Source of the DNA: an uncultured bacterium
GTDB taxonomy: Bacteria; Patescibacteriota; Minisyncoccia; Moranbacterales; GWC2-37-73
NCBI GenBank assembly: GCA_903861715.1
Contig: CAIOVI010000002.1
Location: forward strand, 1-37,996
Reading direction: 5' to 3'
Length of the DNA stretch: 37,996 bases
The position numbers and the translations under genes are program-made. Every line of letters begins with the position of its first letter. The first letter of the stretch is position 1. Positions 6,000 through 15,102 of this stretch are shown here, piece after piece. The notes beneath the pieces are model-generated. The model searched no databases. It was not told the origin of the DNA and was given only the letters and a program-made list of their open reading frames with translations.

Positions 6000-8090
6000 T
6001 TATATTTTTGGTTTAATGTCGGATTGCCCCTTGGTGTCATTGAAAACATTTTGGAAAAGATTGCGAATTTGATCATAGTTGTCCCCTCGTGGCAACAGGA
6101 TGTAGCCTGTCTCAGGCGTGGGATCTGGAGCATAAAGCAAACCTTCTTTTGAATCTTCCAAAACTCTTTGATAAATTTTTGGATTTTTCATGCCATTATA
6201 CAAATCCAGAAGTCTTCTCATTTCCCAGAGTTGCATGTCAGTCTGAACATTGTCGCCCAAGGTGTCCAAAATGGAATTTACCTTTCCAAATTCATCAAAA
6301 CCAATTTGGACAATCTTCTGTTTCAATTGTTGCAAAACAAGTTGCTGCCTTTTGGCGCGTTCAAAATCACTGGTGAGATATCTGGAACGAACAAAGCAGA
6401 GTGATTGCTGACCCGTGAGGATGTTTTTTCCAGCTGGCAAATGAAAATCTCCACCACATTCCGGATTGCTATTTTTGCAAAGAGGATATTGAGCAACGAC
6501 CCTGCCTCTCTTTTTCTTGATTTGAAACTCTCCCGTTGGAACATTGTAATTGCCTGCATCGCAGACATTAACATCGGCAAATTGCGCACCTTCGTCAAAT
6601 GGCTTGGGAAGATCAACTTCCACTCCGCCCACAATGTCCACCAATTGTTTGAAACCATCAGTGCTCACGATTGCAGTGTAGTCAATTGAAAGTCCCGTGA
6701 TCTGGCCAATCATATTTTCAACATCTGATATTCCTTGTCCAGCTCCTTTCTCCTGCCCATAAACATAAACTGCATTCAATTTGCTTTTGGTTTCCTTTCC
6801 AGGATCAGTGACCCACAAATCGCGCGGAATGGAAACCACGGACAACTTTCCTGCCTTTGGCTTGATGCTGACAACCATAATGCTATCCGTGTTCAAGCCT
6901 CCACCTTGATGATTGGCGCCCAGAATTCCCAGCAGCAAAATGTTGATCCGATCTTCGCTTTCTCCTTTCAGCTGACTCTGATTGGGAAGTCCAGCTTGCA
7001 CAAGGCTGCCCACTGATTCGCCTTTCACTGAAATTTTGTTCAAAGTTTTTTCAACTTTCCAAAAAACAAGTGCCAGCAAAGCAAACAAGATTGCGAAAAT
7101 CACGCCAACCGTTATCCACCACTTCCTGCTTTTATTTCTGAGTTTTTTGACATGATGTTTGGCATGCGCATGAACACGATGTAATTTTATTTTTCTCCCA
7201 AAAGCCAAAAGCACTTCCCAATATTTTTTTGAAGAAAAAAAGTTTCCTATTGCTTTGAAATATCTCCACAGCAAAATTATTGCCACAACAAAGAAAAATA
7301 TCGCCGCCAAAAATGTTTCCTGCACTTTACGATTCGTTTTCAATTTCAGCCAAAAAGTCTGTTGAGCCACAACTTTTTTTTGAACGATTCCCTTGGGAAA
7401 AGAAAGCACTGTGGTTATTCCTTCTCCGGCAACCACGCCTTTGTAGGAATAGTCAGCCTCCATGTCTCTTCTGCCACCAAGCCGATTGATACACTGCACG
7501 GTGGCAACATGTTGGCCGATAAAACATTCTTTGATTATCTTGCTGATCTCAACTTTTTGAGGCAAGGCTATGGTGACTTCTGGATATTTGACATAAATTG
7601 GCCATTTGTCGCCGGTGGCATTCCAAAAAATTTCGTCGCTGACACCGCCAAATTTAACCGCGCCCTCAACCGTATAGCGAATCACATAGGTTTTCGAACC
7701 CGAAAAAGGTTGATCCGCATAGTCAATGGCCAGTGCCAGATAGTTTGCTTTTTTGTCGCCGCTTTGGAAATTGGCTTGTTGGAAAACGTATGGATTGTTG
7801 TCTTGGTCGGTCACTGTGACATTGCTGACACTAATTGCAATTTTCGCACCGCCAAGATCCCGATAATTCAAAGGAATATACCGCGTCCAACCAAGCTTAG
7901 CCTGATTTCCATAGTTATAACTGACAGTTTCCGTCACCGCAATCGTGGCATCACTGCTGACGTTCAAGTCTGCAGCATACGAGTCTACATGGGTGACTCC
8001 CTCGGGCACGATGGTTTCAGCCTTAACCTGAAAAGCAAAAAAAGCCCCAAACAAAAAAACAGTCATGGATAACCGGGATATTTTTTTCAT
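6000..8090 (-). CDS. DUF2207-LCP fusion membrane protein
   Basis: This 696-aa protein joins two families. Residues 1-24 are a signal peptide (ending KAE). Residues about 30-245 are an extracellular DUF2207-type domain (HVDSYAADLNVSSDATIAVTETVSYNYG, RYIPLNYRD, DEIFWNATGDKWP). A membrane segment follows at 259-277, a His/Lys-rich cytosolic loop (286-323), a second membrane segment at 324-344, then an external LytR-CpsA-Psr catalytic domain (about 380-650) with NILLLG, the TDSIMVVSI strand, SIPRDLWV (421-428), KLNAVY, and FVRSRY...ERAKRQQ. LCP enzymes move glycopolymers from undecaprenyl carriers to the cell wall. DUF2207 proteins are predicted membrane proteins of unknown function and normally occur alone. 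Two cysteine-rich short insertions lie in the LCP part. It begins the minus-strand run into msrB-msrA. Confidence 0.85.
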   Translation of the reverse strand: MKKISRLSMTVFLFGAFFAFQVKAETIVPEGVTHVDSYAADLNVSSDATIAVTETVSYNYGNQAKLGWTRYIPLNYRDLGGAKIAISVSNVTVTDQDNNPYVFQQANFQSGDKKANYLALAIDYADQPFSGSKTYVIRYTVEGAVKFGGVSDEIFWNATGDKWPIYVKYPEVTIALPQKVEISKIIKECFIGQHVATVQCINRLGGRRDMEADYSYKGVVAGEGITTVLSFPKGIVQKKVVAQQTFWLKLKTNRKVQETFLAAIFFFVVAIILLWRYFKAIGNFFSSKKYWEVLLAFGRKIKLHRVHAHAKHHVKKLRNKSRKWWITVGVIFAILFALLALVFWKVEKTLNKISVKGESVGSLVQAGLPNQSQLKGESEDRINILLLGILGANHQGGGLNTDSIMVVSIKPKAGKLSVVSIPRDLWVTDPGKETKSKLNAVYVYGQEKGAGQGISDVENMIGQITGLSIDYTAIVSTDGFKQLVDIVGGVEVDLPKPFDEGAQFADVNVCDAGNYNVPTGEFQIKKKRGRVVAQYPLCKNSNPECGGDFHLPAGKNILTGQQSLCFVRSRYLTSDFERAKRQQLVLQQLKQKIVQIGFDEFGKVNSILDTLGDNVQTDMQLWEMRRLLDLYNGMKNPKIYQRVLEDSKEGLLYAPDPTPETGYILLPRGDNYDQIRNLFQNVFNDTKGQSDIKPKI

Positions 8091-8161
8091 GCAACGTCTT
8101 TGATTATTAAAAAGAATAATATCTTTTTTGAATTAGCTTTAATATTGACAGTTGATCCAGT

Positions 8162-9202
8162 TTAACACATCTTATAATGCGTAGCACGTCCCTTGCCAAC
8201 TTTGACAATTATTCCAAGGGCAATAAGCTTTCGAAAGTCCAAATTCCTTGTCGGCTTGGCACGCTTTGTCAATCCTGTATAATCCTTGTCAGTGATGAAA
8301 CCGTTATCTTTAATAAAATCAATTATTTTCTGATGATACGTTTTCAAAACATCCTCGGGATTGATAGCTTCTTTTTCCAATTCTTTTGTCACCCGCAAAA
8401 GTTCATCTATGATCCCATCGGTGAAATATTCCAACCAACTTGTGAAATCAATTTGACTGACAAGGTCATAATAGTTCCCCAGCAGTCCGACTTCTGCAAA
8501 ATATTTGGTTACATTGCTATTGTAATAATTTTCAAAGCTGAACAAATTGAAAGTGTCCAACCCCATTTTTGCCAGCAAAATCTTGGTGGCAAGCCTGGCT
8601 GTGCGACCATTGCCATCCACAAAAGGATGGACGATCACAAATTGTCTGTGAAATATTCCAGCCAAAACCAAGGGATCAATTGTTCGATTGTTTTTCTTCA
8701 AAAATTCAAACAACTCCTTGAGCATCGGAATCACTTCTTGATGATCTGGTGGCCAATAAATGGTTTTTCCAGCCCTTGGATCATTAACGAAAACTGGCTC
8801 TTGCCTAATGTGTCCACAATTATGCTTTGCGACAAGTCCCTCAACAACCAGTTTCTGAATCTTCTCGAGCCAATCAAGATCCAAAGAAATTTTTTCCGCT
8901 TTTATCAGCCCATCCAATTCGACTAAGGCTTTATTATAGTTCAATACTTCTTTCTCACTGTCACGAACAAACTCCGACTTATTTTTGAGAATTCTTTTGA
9001 CATCAGTCAACGGCAAAGGATTGCCCTCAATACTAGTCGAAGAATAAGCTGAAACTGCGCGAGCACGACGCTCCATTTCCAAAAGCACAACTCTTGGAAA
9101 ACTGCGACTATTGAGATCGGTAACGATTTCCGCTATGCGTTTTATGTTGCCTAAAAGCCTATTGGTTATGGTATATTTTGGATTGAACATAAAGTTTTTC
9201 AA
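8162..9202 (-). CDS. Fic family protein with N-terminal inhibitory motif
   Basis: Fic proteins transfer AMP or other phosphate-containing groups to target proteins. The 346-aa product carries the complete active motif HPFVDGNGR (residues 192-200). In the N-terminal helix it has SSTSIEGN (54-61), the (S/T)xxxE(G/N) inhibitory motif whose glutamate (E59) blocks ATP binding, so it is a self-inhibited class II type protein. The C-terminal part (about 290-346) looks like a winged helix. This whole architecture is common in bacteria as a stand-alone regulator or modifier. The start at 9202 or Met5 cannot be decided. No antitoxin gene is adjacent, in keeping with the built-in inhibitory helix. Confidence 0.93.
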   Translation of the reverse strand: MKNFMFNPKYTITNRLLGNIKRIAEIVTDLNSRSFPRVVLLEMERRARAVSAYSSTSIEGNPLPLTDVKRILKNKSEFVRDSEKEVLNYNKALVELDGLIKAEKISLDLDWLEKIQKLVVEGLVAKHNCGHIRQEPVFVNDPRAGKTIYWPPDHQEVIPMLKELFEFLKKNNRTIDPLVLAGIFHRQFVIVHPFVDGNGRTARLATKILLAKMGLDTFNLFSFENYYNSNVTKYFAEVGLLGNYYDLVSQIDFTSWLEYFTDGIIDELLRVTKELEKEAINPEDVLKTYHQKIIDFIKDNGFITDKDYTGLTKRAKPTRNLDFRKLIALGIIVKVGKGRATHYKMC

Positions 9203-9285
9203 CTAACACTTATAGACGTATTTTAGACGATAATTAGACGATTGTCAATGGCCCATTTTCTAATTCTTATTTTTTTCAAAAACGT

Positions 9286-9311
9286 AAAAAACGCTTTAAA
9301 TAAGCGTTTTT
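9286..9311. terminator. Bidirectional terminator hairpin
   Basis: AAAAACGCTT and AAGCGTTTTT pair around TAAAT, with T and A tracts at both ends. It separates the Fic gene from the upstream minus-strand genes. Confidence 0.65.
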
Positions 9312-9432
9312 AGGCTACTTGCATGGGGCTAGAGCTTGTCTGCCGATGAAGCAGGAAACTAATATGCTGGAAAATTGGGACAGGATTGATGTCAGATTAC
9401 AGCGCGCTCAAGCCTTATTACAGCAAATTTAG
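9304..9432 (+). pseudogene. Remnant with TnpB-like C-terminal tail
   Basis: A start-less plus-strand frame reads GYLHGARACLPMKQETN followed by MLENWDRIDVRLQRAQ and stops at 9430-9432. A related stretch lies at 17160-17271: over 49 bp the two DNA segments agree at 34 positions and keep the same coding pattern (ETN.LENW...(D/E)(V/A)RL(Q/K)), and both follow a terminator hairpin. The MKQE tail is reminiscent of the C-termini of IS605-type TnpB nucleases, but the family call is a guess. Both look like the leftover right ends of mobile elements. Confidence 0.35.
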
Positions 9433-9581
9433 TTCTTATTCATATCACTAAATGATAAATATAAATTAGCGAGTGAATCCAACCATTCATCAGCCGTTTC
9501 ACTTAATACATCCAAGGCGTGATTTGCCTTGAAATAAGCGATTAATCTAGTTCTTAATTCTTCCGAGAATTTATATTGCAT
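9429..9581 (-). CDS. Small conserved-looking protein, 50 aa
   Basis: A short minus-strand gene encodes MQYKFSEELRTRLIAYFKAN and so on, ending LYLSFSDMNKN. It is an amphipathic, probably all-helical peptide (HALDVLSETADEWLDSLANLY). It starts 5 bp after the stop codon of the DUF2726 gene, so the two are co-transcribed and possibly translationally coupled. The reading frame ends at 9429 and overlaps the convergent TnpB-like remnant by 4 bp. Coding quality and tight spacing support a real gene. Its function is unknown; a small partner or regulator of the DUF2726 protein is conceivable but unproven. Confidence 0.6.
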   Translation of the reverse strand: MQYKFSEELRTRLIAYFKANHALDVLSETADEWLDSLANLYLSFSDMNKN

Positions 9582-9586
9582 ACACT

Positions 9587-10099
9587 TTAAAGATTTTCCG
9601 GGTTAGCATCACTTTTTAAATTATCGCTAATGACATTCACTAATTCTAAAAAGTTTCCACCAACTTGAATATGTTCTATTGGCAAACCTATCGCATCGTA
9701 CAATTCATCCACGAATTGATCACGATTTTTTCGTCTTGGGTCATTGTGTGATTTTCCATCCAACTCAATTGCAAGCAATGGTTTTGTTGTGGCATGATTG
9801 CACACAAGAAAATCCACATGACGCGATTTGATTTTGCCACGAAGACCCCAATGGCTATTGTTGGATATGTTTTTCTTATCCACATCCACAAAGTCCTCAA
9901 TGCGCACCTTGGACAAGACAATATAAGCGTCGCCCAAAGCTTTCTGCAGATTGATGAATAATGCTTGTTCTGATTCATTCATCACTCTTTCTTTCTTTTG
10001 ATATGAAGACAAGCTCGTCAGTCTTTCCTTCTTCTCAATGAATACCTTAGCAAGAGCAACAGAGACGATGAAGACTATTAAGATAATTGTCCAAAGCAT
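9587..10099 (-). CDS. Membrane-anchored DUF2726 family protein
   Basis: This is a 170-aa protein with one N-terminal membrane anchor (residues 3-19) followed by a cytosolic DUF2726-type domain. The diagnostic parts are VMNESEQALFINLQKALGDAYIVLSKVRIEDF, KIKSRHVDFLVCN, PLLAIELDGKSHND and DQFVDELYDAIGLPIEHIQV. The D-x(n)-E-x-DGKSH arrangement resembles a restriction-endonuclease-like (PD-(D/E)xK) nuclease core, as suggested for the family, so it may act on nucleic acid. It forms a pair with the 50-aa gene downstream. It lies next to the restriction operon but is separated from it by about 85 bp, so functional linkage is only inferred. Confidence 0.8.
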   Translation of the reverse strand: MLWTIILIVFIVSVALAKVFIEKKERLTSLSSYQKKERVMNESEQALFINLQKALGDAYIVLSKVRIEDFVDVDKKNISNNSHWGLRGKIKSRHVDFLVCNHATTKPLLAIELDGKSHNDPRRKNRDQFVDELYDAIGLPIEHIQVGGNFLELVNVISDNLKSDANPENL

Positions 10100-10186
10100 A
10101 GTTTTGTTTTTATTGAATTATGATTAATGATACCCGAAAACAAATCAGCCTGCTTGTTTATTTTGCAATAATTGAAGAAAAAAATT

Positions 10187-12646
10187 TTATTTTTTCTTCA
10201 AATTGATATTAACTGAACCACATGAACATCGAAGTGCTTCTGGCTGATTTTGCTTTAAGACCAAATACAAAATACTATTGCAATCATCATTTTGACAAAA
10301 AAATGACTTAACAAGTTCTTGATATGCAACAACAACTGGAGCAAACTCCGTGGCTTGAAGATTTTCCCAATTATTAAAATGAATAGCGGGATTTATCTGC
10401 CATTGTTCAATACTTGATTTTGCAACACATTCGTCAAATTCTTTTTCTCTAGAAGTGATGCCTTTAATTTCTTCTGTCTGATTCCATGATTGAGCGGCTT
10501 CTTTACCCTTTTTTAATATTTTTTTAAAATGAGAAGTCGCACTTGGAAGCAGATCTCCCAATTCGTATTTGGCGTCACTTCGATATTCTACCCTAGCACG
10601 AATTTGGTGACATATTTCTGCCGAAATAAATTCCAAATAATACCGAAGCAAACCTGCAGCAGCTCGAACATTATTTTTTTTCAACTCTTCGTTGATTTCA
10701 TTCCATATATCCTTGTCTTCCCATTCGATAGGGCCCTGGTCCACATTCCAAACTCTAAAATGCATAAAAGATTTTCCGGATATCAATCCCTCAGTTTGCA
10801 TATGCTTAAGCCAGATAGGATCGTGTGTTGTAAAAATAAATTGCGTATCTGGAAATTCATCTTTCAATAATTTGCATATTTCTCGTCTATGGCCAGAATC
10901 AACAGACATTAAAACATCATCTAATACTGCAAATTTGAAAGATTGCCCCAATAAATGTTTCATGAGGCTCAAATAAAGGCAAATTCCCATTCCATCCTGA
11001 TGTCCTTCGCTGTGGTATGCACCTGGCGGAAAAAAACCGCGACCATAAAAATCCACATCAAATCCAAGTTTACCAAGTGATGGATTCAGACGTGCAGAAA
11101 AGCCACCTTCGTCATCATGATTTATCAAACAATAAAGTCTACTAAACTCTTTTTCAACTTCCTTATAAATATTACTAAGCATTTCAGTACTTACTCTCAC
11201 ATAGGTGTCTGAAACTTTTCGTGTGAGATCAGCTCGTTCCTCAGCCCTTTTATGACGAAGCGAAACTCCTCTGTATGCCTCCAACCTTTCTTGCCCAATA
11301 ATTAAATAGTCTCTGGCAGCATCTTGTTGATTAAGGTCCGGTATTGCGTTTACCGCATCCTCAATTACTGTAATAGCGTCTAAAACAGCAGAAGGAACAT
11401 CATTAAATTTTTTCAAAGAAGCAATTGTTTGCGATAATGGAATAAATTCTTTTATATCCTTAGATTTAATTTTTATATCAGCAACAAAATCTTTTATGGG
11501 TTGAGTATCAACGATAGGATTCAGCAATGCTCCATAACGCCCAATAGATTCCAATATTGATACAGTATCATTCAGCAATAAAGTGATACTCTCAAGCGAC
11601 GATTCTATCTCTATTCTTTTTGCCTTTACTTCCTCAAAATGTTTAAGCTTGGAATTTATAACCTTTTTTAATTCATCAATTTTCCATGGGGTTTCACATA
11701 CTGGACATGCCTCTGAATCAATCAGCTCAAGAGCAGACATTAAAAATTGTTCTCGTGTTATGCCAGATTCCGCCAAAGGATCTGCACTTAGGACAGAAAT
11801 TTTTTCAATAGCTTTTTTGCATATATCGATATTTTCAGGGCTTGAAAAAGACGAAAGTATTTCGTGAACCTTATCAATATCAGCAAGAGCTTGTATTTTT
11901 GAAACACGTGATGACTGACTTGCAGAAGTTGCCGTCACAAGTCCATCCTTTAAAGACGTTGCTGCTGTAAGAATTGTAATTGGCTGAAGTCCTATCAATG
12001 AGCGCCGCGAATTTACCGCTCCAAGCATTTTACTCTTGCTAAGTTCCGTGATTTCAAGTGATTGCACGAGTTGCTCCTCCGCATTATCCTTTTCCCTTTT
12101 AAGTGGGGCAACCTCCTTTTGCGAAGAATTTGCAATTTTTTGAAATATTGTACGCAAATTTTCGATTTCATCTAATCGCAAAAGAGCCTGGACTTCTTTT
12201 GCCCTATCTCCTGGTGCTGAAATCACATATCGTATAAGTTCCCTTCGCGAGAGAACGAATTCTGGATGAAGACTGACCTGTTCTAATATTTTTAAAATAT
12301 CTTGATTAGTAGGAGTAATTTTAGGACTAAGAGGATTTTTTACATTTCTTTCAAGTGTGACATGCTTGTTTAAACTTGGAATAAACATTGTAATTTCAAC
12401 AGACGCTTTCATTGGATCATTACGACTGTCAACGTGTGGTGCATGTTCTTTCACGGAAACGCCACCAGTTCCCTTTCCAGAAAGACGAGAAATATTTCCA
12501 GTAAGTGCAAATTCCAACGCATCAACAATACCACTTTTTCCGGTACCATTTGGACCACATATAGCAAAATTATTTCCCGAAAAATTCATCGTGAGATTAC
12601 GAATACCTCTAAATTCTTTGATTGTAATTGTTTCAACTTTAATCAT
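10187..12646 (-). CDS. SMC/Rad50-like zinc-hook ATPase of a defence operon
   Basis: This is a large AAA/ABC-type ATPase of the RecF/RecN/SMC class. Numbered from a Met four codons further upstream (12658), it has Walker A GPNGTGKS (35-42), a long middle with predicted coiled coils, a zinc-hook CPVC (318-321), an ABC signature-like SEGHQDGMG (550-558), Walker B FAVLDD (576-581) and a switch His in TTHD (610-613). A C-terminal domain of about 200 residues ends in a four-Cys zinc ribbon (C788, C793, C811, C813). The start at 12646 is preferred because its ATG overlaps the stop of the 67-aa gene. Such ATPases are common partners of nucleases in anti-phage systems. It ends the operon mod-res-67aa-ATPase, so a role in DNA sensing or translocation linked to the restriction genes is likely but inferred. 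No nuclease domain is recognised in it. Confidence 0.8.
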   Translation of the reverse strand: MIKVETITIKEFRGIRNLTMNFSGNNFAICGPNGTGKSGIVDALEFALTGNISRLSGKGTGGVSVKEHAPHVDSRNDPMKASVEITMFIPSLNKHVTLERNVKNPLSPKITPTNQDILKILEQVSLHPEFVLSRRELIRYVISAPGDRAKEVQALLRLDEIENLRTIFQKIANSSQKEVAPLKREKDNAEEQLVQSLEITELSKSKMLGAVNSRRSLIGLQPITILTAATSLKDGLVTATSASQSSRVSKIQALADIDKVHEILSSFSSPENIDICKKAIEKISVLSADPLAESGITREQFLMSALELIDSEACPVCETPWKIDELKKVINSKLKHFEEVKAKRIEIESSLESITLLLNDTVSILESIGRYGALLNPIVDTQPIKDFVADIKIKSKDIKEFIPLSQTIASLKKFNDVPSAVLDAITVIEDAVNAIPDLNQQDAARDYLIIGQERLEAYRGVSLRHKRAEERADLTRKVSDTYVRVSTEMLSNIYKEVEKEFSRLYCLINHDDEGGFSARLNPSLGKLGFDVDFYGRGFFPPGAYHSEGHQDGMGICLYLSLMKHLLGQSFKFAVLDDVLMSVDSGHRREICKLLKDEFPDTQFIFTTHDPIWLKHMQTEGLISGKSFMHFRVWNVDQGPIEWEDKDIWNEINEELKKNNVRAAAGLLRYYLEFISAEICHQIRARVEYRSDAKYELGDLLPSATSHFKKILKKGKEAAQSWNQTEEIKGITSREKEFDECVAKSSIEQWQINPAIHFNNWENLQATEFAPVVVAYQELVKSFFCQNDDCNSILYLVLKQNQPEALRCSCGSVNINLKKK

Positions 12647-12842
12647 TTTCCTGATCAACAGATAATAATGAACCTTTAATTGCGGCTTCGCTTAAATTTT
12701 TATCTTCAATAAGAACTTTTTTAAGATTATCTATTACATCATTAGGGACTACTTCTTTAAGCTCAATCAAAAATTTCTCACAGACTAACTGTGGAACCTC
12801 AGCTATCTTATTTTTTTCATTGGTATCTTTTTTTGGTGTCAT
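12639..12842 (-). CDS. Small operon protein, 67 aa
   Basis: A 67-residue, charged, Lys/Glu-rich helical protein (MTPKKDTNEKNKIAEVPQLV...) is encoded between res and the SMC-like ATPase. It starts 18 bp after res and its stop overlaps the ATPase start by 8 bp, so all four genes form one coupled operon. No family is recognised. The leucine spacing in KFLIELKEVVPNDVIDNLKKVLI suggests a helical interaction module, plausibly a subunit or adaptor of the ATPase. Confidence 0.6.
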   Translation of the reverse strand: MTPKKDTNEKNKIAEVPQLVCEKFLIELKEVVPNDVIDNLKKVLIEDKNLSEAAIKGSLLSVDQEND

Positions 12843-12860
12843 ATTTTTTCACAAAGTGCA

Positions 12861-15101
12861 TTAATTCAAATCTAAAAATTTCCAATCTTTCAAATCATTT
12901 GGATTATACGAATAGTTTTTATTATCATTAAAGCGCCAGCTGTTATTTTCGCTGATAACAATCCCGCCGAAAAGTTTTTTACTATTTTTATTTTCCTTCT
13001 CAATATACTTTGCCAAACCTTCAGCGCGATCTTTCGCTGTTTGTGCGTATATGCCACCTTTTGTATCAAAAAGACCAATCCTGCCATCACTAAACTTAAC
13101 AATAAAATCCACATAGAAAGGTTTTTCAATATCATTTTCTACATAAGGAACAGCGAAGTATGTTGAATCAGCTTTTCCATTTTTAAACCACCATTCAACT
13201 TGTTTTGCACTTTCCAAGAATTGAATAAATGAAACCTCAACATCACTATCTTCTTCAAAAAGCGAAAGATTATTTGCGCCTTTTGTTTTCGCATAATATG
13301 GAGCAATAATAGATCTTTTGTAATCCTTTTTTACAAACGTAAGATTGTATTTGATAATTTTTGGCACATTCCACGACTCATCATTCAAAACTAATTCATT
13401 CTTTCCCTTGCCAACTTCTTCTTGATAAAGTTCTTTAGCTTTATTTATAGCATTAATGAATGCTTGCTGATTTTCTTGGGCCAGAACTATAGCTTGAATT
13501 TTAGTCCAATCATCAACTCCCATTTGAAAAGCTTTATCAAAAAAACGATAGATTGAATCATTAATCCTCTTAATTGATCTTAATTCAGGAGCAAAAGGAG
13601 CAAGATTATCACGCACAAAAAAATCGAAAGCATACTGCAACTCAACATCATTTTTTGGAATATTCAATGTTCCCTTTTTCTTAATATTCTTAACTTCTTT
13701 ATCTACATCCTCAATAATTCCGCTAGCAATAATTTTTGAATCAACTATACTATGCTTCAAACTAACTTTTGATTTTAGATCAAGTTCTTCTGTCGCCTTG
13801 AAAAATGATTTTGTAAAATCTGAAGATAGGCGCGTTTCCTCCCTGAATCTTTTTGTGTGATATGAAGGAAGGTCTAGATTTTTAAATATATCATCACGCC
13901 TCTTTCCTTCATAAATAGTAAAGTACTCTTTCGCAATATCTTCAGCAATTCCAATGTCGGTCAAACTAGTGTAAACATACCCAACATTAAGATCTTGGTC
14001 ATTATAGTGCCTATGTTCCGGCATACGCATAATTCTTCCGACAGTTTGTATTGAAAAAACCATGCTTTTCCATTCTCTAAATAAAACAAGAATCGAAGCA
14101 CGAGGACAGTCCCACCCAACAGCAATTGCCTGTTTAAAAATCATCACTTCAACCTCGTTCTCATTTTTTTCGATATTTTCAAGATTGATTTTATCGTCCT
14201 TATCAGAAAGATAAATGGCTAATTTTCCATTTGCAGTAGTTTTTCCATATTTTGCCAAGAGTTGAATTATCCAATTCTTTTTATCAATTAATCCTTTCCT
14301 AGAATCTGGAATTTGAATAAGCATCAAAGGATTAACTTCAGATCCTTCAACTTCGAATTTTTTGGCAAGCTCTGCCCTCTTTTTTAATCCAGCTTCAATG
14401 ACAATTTCATCCGCAGTTTTATCAGCGACTTTTTTATCCAATTTATAGTTTTCAAAATCAGGATTTATACCAATTTCTTTTTTAACCATTCCCTCATCCT
14501 TAACATCCTTAAGTTCGATTTCTACACCCCGAAACACACCTTTTAATTGAGGTGTTGCGGAAACTTCAATTGTAATTTTGGGTCCTATTTCTTCAATTAA
14601 TTCTCTTGATGCTTCCGTATCAGCATTTCTATGACTTTCATCAATAATCAAAACGACCGTGCGCCCATCCTCATTCGTGCGTTTAACAATACTTGTTAAA
14701 TTATTATCACGCTCATTCGCCCTGACGTAAATATTTTCCTTTCTATTTATACTTGCCCAATTCAAAAAAAGAATCTCGTTTTCCTTTATTTTTCTATCAT
14801 CCAAATCCTCAAAGTATGAACATCGTAAACCAAGACCCTTGCCTTCATAGTATTTTTTTAAACTATTGCGACTTTGATCATGCAATTTATTAACTGCGAT
14901 CCAGATAAAAGAAAATTTTCTCCCATCAATCCTGGAATCAACAAGTCGCATCATAAATTCTGCCATCATCAAAGTTTTTCCTGATCCAGTCGGAGATTTA
15001 AAAACGCAAACCTTTTTATCATCCATATCTAAAAGTTCATCAACTTTTTGTTTGAGTTTTAATATTGCCTTTTCTTGATAATTTTTGAATTCTATCCACA
15101 T
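12861..15101 (-). CDS. res: Type III restriction enzyme, Res subunit
   Basis: Res supplies the ATP-dependent helicase/translocase and DNA cleavage activities of a Type III restriction-modification system. The 746-aa protein has helicase superfamily 2 motifs: Walker A SPTGSGKT (36-43), DESH box (154-157), motif III VSATP (near 180), and motifs V/VI in AVGWDCPRA and QTVGRIMRMPE. The C-terminal nuclease of PD-(D/E)xK type is visible as FYVDFIVKFSDG...LFDTKGG. It is shorter than many Res proteins (often about 900 aa), but all core motifs are present. It starts 1 bp after mod, so the two are coupled. Confidence 0.93.
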   Translation of the reverse strand: MWIEFKNYQEKAILKLKQKVDELLDMDDKKVCVFKSPTGSGKTLMMAEFMMRLVDSRIDGRKFSFIWIAVNKLHDQSRNSLKKYYEGKGLGLRCSYFEDLDDRKIKENEILFLNWASINRKENIYVRANERDNNLTSIVKRTNEDGRTVVLIIDESHRNADTEASRELIEEIGPKITIEVSATPQLKGVFRGVEIELKDVKDEGMVKKEIGINPDFENYKLDKKVADKTADEIVIEAGLKKRAELAKKFEVEGSEVNPLMLIQIPDSRKGLIDKKNWIIQLLAKYGKTTANGKLAIYLSDKDDKINLENIEKNENEVEVMIFKQAIAVGWDCPRASILVLFREWKSMVFSIQTVGRIMRMPEHRHYNDQDLNVGYVYTSLTDIGIAEDIAKEYFTIYEGKRRDDIFKNLDLPSYHTKRFREETRLSSDFTKSFFKATEELDLKSKVSLKHSIVDSKIIASGIIEDVDKEVKNIKKKGTLNIPKNDVELQYAFDFFVRDNLAPFAPELRSIKRINDSIYRFFDKAFQMGVDDWTKIQAIVLAQENQQAFINAINKAKELYQEEVGKGKNELVLNDESWNVPKIIKYNLTFVKKDYKRSIIAPYYAKTKGANNLSLFEEDSDVEVSFIQFLESAKQVEWWFKNGKADSTYFAVPYVENDIEKPFYVDFIVKFSDGRIGLFDTKGGIYAQTAKDRAEGLAKYIEKENKNSKKLFGGIVISENNSWRFNDNKNYSYNPNDLKDWKFLDLN

Positions 15102-15102
15102 A

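Noticed and set aside
7362-8072. 236-aa plus-strand frame
   Set aside because: It is antisense to the well-supported DUF2207-LCP gene and has no family features.
8177-8926. 249-aa plus-strand frame
   Set aside because: It is antisense to the Fic gene, whose catalytic and inhibitory motifs are intact.
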